Assembly: GCA_021828225.1 (NCBI GenBank)
Contig: JAKASH010000097.1
Coordinates: forward strand, 1-8,486
Direction: 5' to 3'
Source of the DNA: Acidobacteriota bacterium
GTDB taxonomy: Bacteria > Acidobacteriota > Terriglobia > UBA7540
Length of the DNA stretch: 8,486 nt
The position numbers and the translations under genes were made by a program. Shown here piece after piece: positions 1 through 7,670 of this stretch (positions within the stretch are counted from its first letter, which is position 1; every line of letters starts with the position of its first letter). Under the pieces are notes generated by a model. That model had not been told where the DNA came from. It saw only the letters and a program-made list of their open reading frames with translations, and did no database searches.

Positions 1-1066
1 CTTCGCCTTTCGCCATCTCGTCCTGCTGCGTCAGTATTTTAAAAACTGCCTCTTCCACCTTGACGCGCCGCAACAAGTCGGCGTAGCTCACACCCAGCAC
101 GGGAAGCTGGCTGATGGTCGGGAAAAGTTCTCCGGCGCTGCTCTTTTCGCCCGCCCCCTTGCCGCCGAGCTTTTCCAGTGCGTGCCGCAGTTCATCCACT
201 CTTGCCTGGGCTGCACGAACGTGTACGTTGTTGTTGGTATAGATTTGCCGCAACGCCTCAAGCTCTGATTCAGCCGCGATCATCTGGCCTTGAAGGGTGG
301 CTGCTGCCGTCACCATCGCCTTCCCCTGGGAGGGAATATCGATAGCGGTGTTCGTGCTCGCAAACTGGCTGAACTGCTTTTCCGCGGTTTCCAAATTTGT
401 CTTGACTTGGCTAAGGCGATGATCGAGGAAAACCCGTTCGCGATGCGCCGACGAAGTACTCAGGTGGGTTACCACCCAGTTCAATTCGTTCACGTATTCC
501 TCGGCCATCGCTGCCGCGCGACGCGGGTCGTGATCGGTTACCGAAATGGTGAGGATGCCGCTCTTCTGTCCTTCGGAAATATCCGTGTGCGCGGCAAGGG
601 CCGTGCGCGCGTCTTCAATATAGCGTGTCCCATACACGCGGTTCAGGTTGAACTTATGAATCACATCGTCCTGCACAGTATCGCTCTTCAAAATCCCGAC
701 AAATAGAGCACCCGTCGTCTTAACCCCGAGCGCGCTTTCCGCCAGGCCTGCCAGGCCCCCGCCGACCTGGCTCGATAAAGCCGCCATCATGGCCGCTCCC
801 GAGTTGAGGGACTGATTGGGGGGCATCAGTTCGGCCGTGGACTTGTATCGCTTCGGAATCAGGAACGCGATGGCTGTGGCAAGAATCAGTCCCAAGAGCG
901 TTGCCCGAATCAGAAACCGGCGGTTGTCCCAAAGCAGCCGTACCCGTGCCGCTGTACGCTCGCGCACCTCGCGCAGCGATTCTTCATCGATGGCCTCAAT
1001 GACGAGTTCGTCAGGCCCGTAAGCCTCGCCGCCTCTCGCCGCTACTTTGGCCGGAAGATCGCTCAA
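1..1066 (-). CDS. Wzz/GumC-type polysaccharide chain-length determinant (partial, C-terminus beyond window)
   Basis: The frame is open for 355 codons from a TTG at 1066-1064 to the left edge, with no stop. An in-frame TGA lies 15 bases upstream of the TTG, and no earlier ATG or GTG exists in this frame. A GGGAG ribosome site sits 6 nt ahead, which supports the TTG. The protein has a cytoplasmic N-terminus, a first membrane helix at about residues 51-71 followed by PKRYKSTAEL, and a Gly/Ala-rich stretch at 88-113. A helical, probably coiled-coil periplasmic region spans about 212-300. The late motif LPVLGVSYADLLRRV at 321-335 is typical of the region before the second membrane helix in Wzz/GumC proteins. 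That second helix, and any fused or adjacent tyrosine autokinase, would lie beyond the window. Family members are inner-membrane co-polymerases that set polymer length and bridge to the Wza channel. It is the fourth gene of the operon, 46 bp after the PAP2-Wzi gene. Confidence 0.9.
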   Translation of the reverse strand, partial: MSDLPAKVAARGGEAYGPDELVIEAIDEESLREVRERTAARVRLLWDNRRFLIRATLLGLILATAIAFLIPKRYKSTAELMPPNQSLNSGAAMMAALSSQVGGGLAGLAESALGVKTTGALFVGILKSDTVQDDVIHKFNLNRVYGTRYIEDARTALAAHTDISEGQKSGILTISVTDHDPRRAAAMAEEYVNELNWVVTHLSTSSAHRERVFLDHRLSQVKTNLETAEKQFSQFASTNTAIDIPSQGKAMVTAAATLQGQMIAAESELEALRQIYTNNNVHVRAAQARVDELRHALEKLGGKGAGEKSSAGELFPTISQLPVLGVSYADLLRRVKVEEAVFKILTQQDEMAKGE

Positions 1067-1072
1067 TCGCCG

Positions 1073-1077
1073 CTCCC
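1073..1077 (-). promoter_or_regulatory. Ribosome binding site deciding the TTG start of the Wzz-like gene
   Basis: The minus strand reads GGGAG followed by six bases and then TTG at 1066. It is the only good Shine-Dalgarno match near the beginning of the open frame, and it justifies a TTG start although the next in-frame candidate is a GTG more than 30 codons downstream. Confidence 0.6.
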
Positions 1078-1112
1078 TTCAAAACCGCTATTCATCACCA
1101 CTCTGGCCCGAA

Positions 1113-3647
1113 TCAATGCCACCGCCAACGCGGCCAGTACGTAAGCTGCACCGAAGTCGTGAAATCTGAAGTCGGCCCCGGATGCAGGACCGGGAAATTC
1201 CACTTCTCGTATTGCAGGAAGGCCGATGCGCTCAGCTCACGTCCCAGCCAGAAGCTGGCTTCTACTCCGCCATCATTCACTGTCCCGCCGTAGGGGACGA
1301 ACTGCTGGCTTACCTTCTGGTGCCTGTATTCGAAGCGGATGTAACTGCGCGGGCTCTGCCAGTACGTCAGCCAGGCCTGCCCGCCCTGCCCATCGCGACC
1401 GATCCAGCTTCCGATTAGATTCCCGTCGTTCGTGTAGCCATTCCTGTATCGGCCGTTGAAGTAGTAGAACCCACAACACACGCCGCCGCCGATCGGGTTG
1501 TCGGTATAGACACCTTCCAGCCGCAGATCGAATCTGGGCAGTTTCGGCAGACGCGGGAAGTACAACCCGGCGCTGTTGGCGGACCGGTCAAAGTAGGCGA
1601 GCGGCGAGATCTGATCGTCGGTGAACGAATCCGTATAGAACGTTACCCAATTCCGCAAGCCCGGCAGCCGGTACGTCATGTCGAAGCCCGATCGGCGATC
1701 GCCCGGGTCGAGCCGGGGACAAACCACGCTGATCTCGTAGCAGCCTGGTGTGCCGTTTCCAAACGAGAAGAGACTACGCAAGAGCGTTTTGGGGGTGAGC
1801 GGGACACCTTCGCCGGCGAACAGCGCCGTCTCCGATACTCCGAACTCCAGATTGGGCGTAGGCTTGAAGCTGATTTTCTCTCCGTGGATCATCGGCTGGT
1901 CAGAGAGTGGTTGATCCCATTTTCCGAGGAGTCCAGTGGGAGCCCCATACACAAACTGCTGACCGCTAAGCTGCCCGACAAAGAATTCCGTCCGAATGGG
2001 ACCCATCAGCCCGAAAATACTTGGCAGCTTGAAAGGAGTGACCCGGCTGATTCGCAGCATGGTCAGGGGCTCGGCGTTGTCGCTTAACATCATCGGCCCG
2101 CCTTCGCCCGGCCCCCACCAGAGGCTCTGCTTTCCGAACGATACCTGCCAGTTCTCAAGATTCATTGCGACATAGCCGTCGAGAAGACGAAATCGATCGA
2201 CGGATGGATAGAGGTCGGATGGCGGCAGCGGCAACCCGAAGTCGGCGCGCGAAATGAACTGCTGCGCTGCCAGGGGAAGTGTCGGTCCGGAAGGAGCGTG
2301 CTGGTACTCGCCCTGGAGATATGCGGTGAAGGGACCAGAAGAAGCCCAACCGGTAAACCCGGTGACATTATTGAAACCCTCGCCGTACGGGCGGCCGAAA
2401 TCATTGGTGATTGTCTGGCCAAAATGGAAGCCGTCGGTGAGCGGCTGGCCCGAAATTCCGGTAATCCGTGTATAGACCGATTCAAGTTCGATGCTCCGGT
2501 TGCGGGCGCCGCCCAGCAGGCCGAGAGCGTCAGCAAATTCTTCTTGCAGGCTGTGGATCAGGTGGCTTGGCACCGGCGGGTCCGTTTCCTGCTTGCTGAG
2601 ACGGTCACTTGCCTCTTCCACCAGCCGCGCGCACTCGATCCGTGTCCACGGCCGCATGCCGAGCATCTCCGATCGGACGTAGCCCATGGCGATCAGGCGA
2701 TCGAACGCCGGATACACCCAGCTGTCAAGCGGCACATAGGGTGAACCCATGTTGCCCGGCTGCCGATTCCGCTCGGCATCCCGGTCGTGAGACGGCATCT
2801 GCCACCCGGCACCCCAGATCTGGGGATTGTGGTGCGCGTTGTAAACGTGCTGCGCGATCAGGTACCCAAGCACACTGCCAACCATAACGTCAGCGGGAAA
2901 ATGCTCTTTGCCGGTCACGCGGGAAGCGCTGATGGCGGAAGCCAGACCGTAGGCGAACAGCCTGGTCAGCGTTCCCGGATATTCATGCGCGATAATGCCC
3001 GCGGTGGACCAGGCAGCGGTCGCGTGCTCCGATGGAAACGAACTGCCACCCTCGCGGAAGGCGCCTTGTGCATTATCGACGTAAGGACGTTCCCGGCCCG
3101 CAGCGGTTTTGATTGCCTGGGCGGCCAGGTAACTGTCGATAACCGCCTCGCCGCTCAGCAGGCCGGTCTCCCGCATGTGTTCGTTATGCCGGATCTTGCC
3201 CCAGAGGTAGAGTCCGCCGGCCGTTCCGATCAGTGAAGCCGCTCCCATATTCGAGAACGTCCGGCTCTGACTGATCCGGGTTGGGGAATCTGAAAGATGG
3301 CGGCTTGTGGCGCTGTCGGTGACCAGCATTGCAGCCGCCATTCCTGCCAGCGGCACCAGCCAGTTCGCATCGCGCAGGCGCAAGTGGAACGGGCTATCCC
3401 AGATAACTTTCTGGTCATCACCGATGTTTTTCAGCAAGGGAAGGCCAACACCGTTCTTATACTGATTGGAGTTTTGGGAGCACTGGTTTTTCTTCTTGCG
3501 ATGTCCCCACCAGTCGCGTTCCGGCTGGCGCCTGACCGGCACAACGCTGCTGGCCGCCGGGCGCCCCTGAGGGCTTGTCTGCGCAAGACCCGACGTGGCA
3601 ATGATCGCGATAATGCACATAGGCAGCAGTAATTTGTGCAACGGCAC
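1113..3647 (-). CDS. Fusion of PAP2-type phosphatase and Wzi-type capsule assembly outer-membrane barrel
   Basis: This is an 844-residue protein from a GTG start with AAGGA 8 nt upstream. Residues 1-22 look like a signal peptide ending in GLA before Gln23. Residues 96-268 carry the complete PAP2 signature: K180-x6-R187-P188, then P205-S206-E207-H208 (the usual PSGH with Glu for Gly), then S242-R243-x5-H249-x3-D253. Several hydrophobic segments surround these motifs. After a polar linker at about 272-300, a small domain at 303-346 (VPLDSWVYPAFDRL, then RPWTRIECARLVEEA) leads into a long beta-rich region at about 390-844. That region is full of aromatic and Gly residues (GFHFGQTITNDFGRPYGEGF, WWGPGEGGPMML) and ends in an aromatic-rich tail, WPRWRWH. 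This matches the Caps_assemb_Wzi family. Wzi proteins act at the outer membrane in capsule attachment; PAP2 enzymes remove phosphate from lipid (pyro)phosphates. Substrate and topology are not deducible. The gene lies 14 bp after the Wza-like gene. Confidence 0.9.
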   Translation of the reverse strand: MPLHKLLLPMCIIAIIATSGLAQTSPQGRPAASSVVPVRRQPERDWWGHRKKKNQCSQNSNQYKNGVGLPLLKNIGDDQKVIWDSPFHLRLRDANWLVPLAGMAAAMLVTDSATSRHLSDSPTRISQSRTFSNMGAASLIGTAGGLYLWGKIRHNEHMRETGLLSGEAVIDSYLAAQAIKTAAGRERPYVDNAQGAFREGGSSFPSEHATAAWSTAGIIAHEYPGTLTRLFAYGLASAISASRVTGKEHFPADVMVGSVLGYLIAQHVYNAHHNPQIWGAGWQMPSHDRDAERNRQPGNMGSPYVPLDSWVYPAFDRLIAMGYVRSEMLGMRPWTRIECARLVEEASDRLSKQETDPPVPSHLIHSLQEEFADALGLLGGARNRSIELESVYTRITGISGQPLTDGFHFGQTITNDFGRPYGEGFNNVTGFTGWASSGPFTAYLQGEYQHAPSGPTLPLAAQQFISRADFGLPLPPSDLYPSVDRFRLLDGYVAMNLENWQVSFGKQSLWWGPGEGGPMMLSDNAEPLTMLRISRVTPFKLPSIFGLMGPIRTEFFVGQLSGQQFVYGAPTGLLGKWDQPLSDQPMIHGEKISFKPTPNLEFGVSETALFAGEGVPLTPKTLLRSLFSFGNGTPGCYEISVVCPRLDPGDRRSGFDMTYRLPGLRNWVTFYTDSFTDDQISPLAYFDRSANSAGLYFPRLPKLPRFDLRLEGVYTDNPIGGGVCCGFYYFNGRYRNGYTNDGNLIGSWIGRDGQGGQAWLTYWQSPRSYIRFEYRHQKVSQQFVPYGGTVNDGGVEASFWLGRELSASAFLQYEKWNFPVLHPGPTSDFTTSVQLTYWPRWRWH

Positions 3648-3655
3648 TCCCGAAA

Positions 3656-3660
3656 TCCTT
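3656..3660 (-). promoter_or_regulatory. Ribosome binding site for the PAP2-Wzi gene (GTG start)
   Basis: AAGGA lies 8 nt before the GTG at 3647, inside the 14-bp gap right after the TAA of the Wza-like gene. It supports the GTG and tight translational linkage. A GGGA directly abutting the GTG is too close to serve. Confidence 0.5.
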
Positions 3661-3661
3661 T

Positions 3662-6600
3662 TTACCGAGTAGCAACCGCGGCGGCAATGGCAGCCGAGGA
3701 GGCGACCTGGCTGATCTGAATCAGATTCTTCCAGAAGGTTGAACCGCCGATGGGCTTTTCAGGAACAACGATTGTGTCGCCCGGACCCACCCGGGTCGAC
3801 AGCACGTCGCCACGCCACCATCGGTTCATTCCGCCGCCGCCACTCACCACGGAACCATCCGCTCGAACGACAAAGATGGCGCTCTTGTTGCCCAGTCCGG
3901 TCACTCCGCCGGCCCGGCTCAAATACCAGCTCGCCGTCTTGCCGGGTTCATAGGTAATGGCGTTCGAGTTGTAGACCTGTCCGGTGACGATCACAAAATC
4001 GGGACGCTTGGGGACGACAAGCGTGTCGCCCGCCCGCACCTGGATGTCATCTGTCGAGTTTTGAAACGCCTTCAGGTTCTTGTTCACGTGAACCACCAGG
4101 CGGCCTGTGATCGGGGCGCTCCGCAAGGCTTCCAGAACCTGCTTGTGCTGTTGCAACGCGGCGTTCTGCAACGCGGCCTGATCCGCGGCGCTTTCGTTGA
4201 TTGAGACTTTGACTTTCGTAGCGTTCTGCTGGACTTCCTGGATTAGTTCATCCCTGCTCTTCTCCTGCAGCTTCCTGACTTCGACGCGGTCAAGGACAGC
4301 AGCCTGCGGATAAGCCGTCGGCAGGAATCCTCCGGCGCGCTCCAGCACCGAACTGAGCCGCTCTCCGGGAGCGATCCCGTATGTTCCGGGATGCCGGACC
4401 TCGCCGCGAATCGTGATCGACGCGCCGATATCATTCCAACCAGGTACTTCCTTAATGGTCAGCACGTCTCCGTCGCGCAACACCGGGTCCCTGGTGGAAC
4501 CTCCCTTGAGCGCGGCCTCGAGGTTAATTTCCTGATGCTTCCCGTTTCCGGCATCGGCGCCCCCGACATCGTAGCTGGTCAGATCGGCCGTTTGATTATC
4601 GGCGCTTCGCTTCAGCCCTCCGGCCAGACCCACCAGGTCGCTTACGCGCAGGTTCGCGGTAAGGGGAAACCGCCCCGGACGTTCTACTTCGCCTTCCACA
4701 TAGACACTGGGCGGGTCGGCCTTCAAGGGGTTACGCTGAACCAGAATGCGGTCCCGCGGCTGGAGCAGGACGTTTTCCAGCGGATCTCCAGCCATCGCTT
4801 CCTGCAGATTGACGCTCATGATGCTGAGCTTGCCGTCCGGCAGGCTGCGCACCACCTGCGCCGAATTGAGATAGGCATCCGGCGCAACGCCTCCGGCCTG
4901 GTAGATCGCGTCACGGACACGCACCACGCCCGAAGTCCGGTAAGTGCCCGGGTCGCGCACGTCCCCGCCGACCGTCACCGTCGGCACATTCTGAAAGTCA
5001 AACTGGCTGAAGACCCGAACGGTGTCGAGCGGGTGGAGCTTGGGAGCAGTTTTGGGATTGGCCAGCGCTGCCGCCAGGTCGAAACTCTCCACGCTGGGAG
5101 CGTAGTCGGGAGGATTCAGCCGGACAATTTCCGCGTAATGCGTCGCGGGCTGGGGCAACAGGTCGGAATAAGAAGAAATCAGGTCGGTCAGTCGCATGCC
5201 CGGGCGGTAAGAGTAACGTCCCGGGCGCAGGACATGACCTTCAAGGTAGACCGCGTCCTGGTTATAAGGCGCAATGGGGAAGATTCGGATGATATCGCCG
5301 TCATGAACCGCGAAGGATTGCAGTTGCTGATTGATTTCCGCCGAGCCTTTCGGGCTGTGGATGTTCAAGCTCAGCATCGTTCGCCTATCATGAGCCACCA
5401 CCCGCTGCACTTCAATGTGACGCAGAGCGGCCGTGGGAAGAATGCCACCCGCCAGTTGAAGAACCTGGGCGAGTGTTTTTTCGCCGTGAAGCTCATAGAT
5501 GGCCGGCCGCCGCACCATGCCTTCCACTTTGATTTCCGGCCCGACCGGTGGCACCAGGATGGTGTCGCCATTTTCCAATCGCTTCAAATCCGAGTGCACC
5601 CCGTGCAGCAACAGGTCATAAAGATCGACGTTCTGAACCAGCGTTTCTCCACGGTAATGCTTCACCATCCGCAGCGAACCGTCCGCCGTCGGCCCGCCTG
5701 CTGCAAACAGCGCGTTCAGCGGCGTTGAGAGAGAGCTGATGTCATAAGCTCCGGGGTACTTGACTTCACCCACCACGTAGACGCGCACGGTCCGCAGCCG
5801 CGCAAGAGAAATATCAGCCGAGACGTCGCGAAACTGCGTTCGCAACGCGTGCTGCACTTTCTCCTGGACCTCGCCCATGGTTTCCCCGCTCACCATGACA
5901 GGACCCACTTCGGGAAGCGACAGCCGCCCCTCGCGGTCGACCACGCGGTACATTCGTTCTGCCACACTCCCCCACAGGTTGATGCTCAGTCCGTCTCCGG
6001 GCCCAACCACATAACTGGGACCGGCAGGGAGATCCATGGGGAGCTCTGTGGTATCCACAGGCGCGTTTTCAAAAACGTCCAGGCCGAAGCGTTGAAGCTT
6101 GGGCGAATGAGGTGAAACCTGCTCGTAGAGATCGTAAAGAGAAGGAATGTTTGAATAGGGATTGGCGCGGTGCACGATGCGCGGCCGAGGTGACACTTCC
6201 TGATAGCTGTTACCGGTCTGCTGATAGTAGGGCGAGTATTGCCAGGGTTGAACCAGAGTCCCTTCAGGAGGACCCGGCGATTCCACGCCACGCTCACGGA
6301 GCTCCTGATCCATCTGGGCGCGGCCTGCATTCCCTCCCGGCTGCATGGCGGAGAGCGACGGGAAATTGGCGGAAGCCATCAAGCCATTCGCATCCTGCCC
6401 GTAAGGAGAAGTTCCATTCAGGCCATCCAGGCTGTTCAGCTCGCCTCGACTGGTCCGCTGCAACGCGCCCGACTGCAGACCCGCATTTGCAGTATTCTGC
6501 AAACCAGGGTAACCCTGCGGATTCATATTCTGATCGGCTTCCAGCAAGTTCGGTTGCCGGCTATTGGGATTGCCCAGGCGGTTTTGCGGAGCCGTTGGCA

Positions 6601-7270
6601 CGGGACCGAATTGCGGATAGGAAGGCATCGGCTGGCTCCGCTCAAACCTTCGCATTCTCGGATTCGTACCCGGATTCTGGCTGTTGGGAGGATAAGCCTG
6701 GCCCTGACTCCCGCCTTGATAATAGGTCGACGACTCCTGACGGGCCGGCATCTCCTGTAATCTCTTCTCCTCAGCCATGAACTCAATCTGTTGCTGCTCC
6801 GCCAATTGCGAGTTGGGGTTGACTTCCGGCGTCAGATACCCATAGCGCTGCAGGATCCTCGTGGCCACAGCCCTAAATTTGCGGTCGCTTTCAAGACGAT
6901 TGAAGATTCCCTGCTGGCTCATTTGCTGTTCGTCGACCATCTGCCCGTGGTCCGTGGAGTCACGGGCGATCCACTGCTGCAACTCCACCAACAATCCGGG
7001 TTGTTTCCTCAGCACTGCTTCAATTTCCAGCGCCGAGGCGGCGACGTAGTTCAAATTCTGCAGAGCCAGATCAGAGAGAGGTACAACGCCAAAGTCGCGC
7101 TCGCTTTGCTGATATCTTTGCCGTTGTTGTCGTGTCTGTGTTGGCTGCTCCTGCTGGGACATCGCGACCGGGCACAATGCAAGCACTGCCGGCAGAAGCA
7201 AGGCCGCAGCCCTGGTAAAACGAGAACGTACTGCCGAAGACCAAAGTCCAACCATGAGCTGAAGTCTCAC
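3662..7270 (-). CDS. Giant Wza/OPX-like polysaccharide export protein with seven SLBB repeats
   Basis: This 1202-residue protein is about three times the length of E. coli Wza. A signal peptide is likely (hydrophobic 21-36, cleavage near Ser38). Cys33 is not in a good lipobox, so a lipoprotein is doubtful. Residues 62-152 form a helical, charged region of unknown role. Residues 153-370 are a Gln/Pro/Asn/Gly-rich linker. A polysaccharide-export domain (SYVVGPGDGLSINLWGS) covers about 415-495. Seven SLBB-like units follow, starting near 498, 580, 674, 766, 857, 953 and 1093, each with a G-x-V-x-x-P-G-type turn and most with an AGG motif. The sixth is followed by a helical insert at 995-1052. 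Residues 1179-1200 form a hydrophobic Ala-rich helix, perhaps equivalent to the C-terminal membrane helix of Wza. The expected role is an outer-membrane/periplasmic export channel working with the Wzz-like protein. The start is GTG 7270, set by AGGAGG 6 nt upstream; the ATG at 7255 has no such site. Confidence 0.93.
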   Translation of the reverse strand: MRLQLMVGLWSSAVRSRFTRAAALLLPAVLALCPVAMSQQEQPTQTRQQRQRYQQSERDFGVVPLSDLALQNLNYVAASALEIEAVLRKQPGLLVELQQWIARDSTDHGQMVDEQQMSQQGIFNRLESDRKFRAVATRILQRYGYLTPEVNPNSQLAEQQQIEFMAEEKRLQEMPARQESSTYYQGGSQGQAYPPNSQNPGTNPRMRRFERSQPMPSYPQFGPVPTAPQNRLGNPNSRQPNLLEADQNMNPQGYPGLQNTANAGLQSGALQRTSRGELNSLDGLNGTSPYGQDANGLMASANFPSLSAMQPGGNAGRAQMDQELRERGVESPGPPEGTLVQPWQYSPYYQQTGNSYQEVSPRPRIVHRANPYSNIPSLYDLYEQVSPHSPKLQRFGLDVFENAPVDTTELPMDLPAGPSYVVGPGDGLSINLWGSVAERMYRVVDREGRLSLPEVGPVMVSGETMGEVQEKVQHALRTQFRDVSADISLARLRTVRVYVVGEVKYPGAYDISSLSTPLNALFAAGGPTADGSLRMVKHYRGETLVQNVDLYDLLLHGVHSDLKRLENGDTILVPPVGPEIKVEGMVRRPAIYELHGEKTLAQVLQLAGGILPTAALRHIEVQRVVAHDRRTMLSLNIHSPKGSAEINQQLQSFAVHDGDIIRIFPIAPYNQDAVYLEGHVLRPGRYSYRPGMRLTDLISSYSDLLPQPATHYAEIVRLNPPDYAPSVESFDLAAALANPKTAPKLHPLDTVRVFSQFDFQNVPTVTVGGDVRDPGTYRTSGVVRVRDAIYQAGGVAPDAYLNSAQVVRSLPDGKLSIMSVNLQEAMAGDPLENVLLQPRDRILVQRNPLKADPPSVYVEGEVERPGRFPLTANLRVSDLVGLAGGLKRSADNQTADLTSYDVGGADAGNGKHQEINLEAALKGGSTRDPVLRDGDVLTIKEVPGWNDIGASITIRGEVRHPGTYGIAPGERLSSVLERAGGFLPTAYPQAAVLDRVEVRKLQEKSRDELIQEVQQNATKVKVSINESAADQAALQNAALQQHKQVLEALRSAPITGRLVVHVNKNLKAFQNSTDDIQVRAGDTLVVPKRPDFVIVTGQVYNSNAITYEPGKTASWYLSRAGGVTGLGNKSAIFVVRADGSVVSGGGGMNRWWRGDVLSTRVGPGDTIVVPEKPIGGSTFWKNLIQISQVASSAAIAAAVATR
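6161..6814 (-). other. Low-complexity Gln/Pro/Asn/Gly-rich linker segment within the Wza-like protein
   Basis: Codons for residues 153-370 are dominated by Gln, Pro, Asn, Gly and Ser, with few long hydrophobic runs. It separates the helical N-terminal region from the export domain and is probably disordered or extended. No exact tandem repeat was seen at DNA level. Confidence 0.7.
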
Positions 7271-7647
7271 TGGAAACCTCCTGCTCTCCGTCCCGAACCT
7301 CGGAGCACGCCGAGGATGCCTTCTTCTGAAGCTTCCACATCGAAGGAATGAATATCGAGCGAAGCCCAGTAGAAAACGCTGCTGTTGCGCTCGGGCGCCA
7401 GTGCGAGAATTTTCATATCGGGAAACTTTGCAAGCAGAACATCACAAACCGATGGCCGAGCTCCGGATTCATCCAGCGCCACAATCAGAAAATCCGGCCG
7501 CTGCTCTTCAACCGTGGGAAGAAGGTCTCCCTCGTTTACTACCTCACCCACCACCTCGATATCCGGCTGGTCGGCAATGGTCGCAAGAATGAGCTCCCGA
7601 ATCAGCCGGGGGCGGTTTGCAACTAGCACCCGTACGTTTCGTGTCAT
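7267..7647 (-). CDS. Stand-alone pseudo-receiver domain protein
   Basis: The protein is 126 residues if it begins at the ATG at 7647, which has GGAG 6 nt upstream. An ATG at 7659 would add four residues but has a weaker site. The sequence follows the receiver fold of response regulators: a first strand VRVLVA, a helix RLIRELILATI, then PDFLIVAL, then MKILALAP, then a final helix near EEGILGVLRG. By alignment to canonical receivers, the acidic pair after strand 1 is Ala10-Asn11. The phospho-acceptor Asp is Ala57 (Asp59 is two residues later), the Thr/Ser is Ala84, and the conserved Lys is Val104. No output domain follows. Phosphorylation by the usual route is therefore unlikely, and a protein-binding or regulatory role is inferred. 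It is the first gene of the export operon; its TGA overlaps the GTG of the Wza-like gene by 4 bp (GTGA), suggesting coupled translation. Confidence 0.8.
   Translation of the reverse strand: MTRNVRVLVANRPRLIRELILATIADQPDIEVVGEVVNEGDLLPTVEEQRPDFLIVALDESGARPSVCDVLLAKFPDMKILALAPERNSSVFYWASLDIHSFDVEASEEGILGVLRGSGRRAGGFQ
7277..7282 (-). promoter_or_regulatory. Strong ribosome binding site for the Wza-like gene, inside the upstream coding end
   Basis: The minus strand reads AGGAGG, six bases, then GTG at 7270. It lies within the last codons of the receiver-like gene (encoding the Ala-Gly-Gly before Phe-Gln-stop). It fixes the GTG start and shows that the GTGA overlap is a genuine gene junction. Confidence 0.8.
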
Positions 7648-7670
7648 GCGGCTCTCCATTAACTCTGCTA

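Noticed and set aside
290..706. A 138-residue open frame on the plus strand
   Set aside because: It is antisense to the Wzz-like gene, which has a continuous frame with clear family motifs through the same stretch.
4391..5728. A 445-residue open frame on the plus strand
   Set aside because: It lies wholly antisense to the Wza-like gene, whose SLBB repeats are clearly real. The product is His/Arg/Val-rich with no recognisable domain, as expected from the complement of GC-rich coding DNA.
6112..6780. Overlapping plus-strand open frames of 222 and 173 residues
   Set aside because: They are antisense to the Gln/Pro-rich linker of the Wza-like protein; that codon composition readily leaves the complementary frames open. 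No ribosome site or domain stands out.
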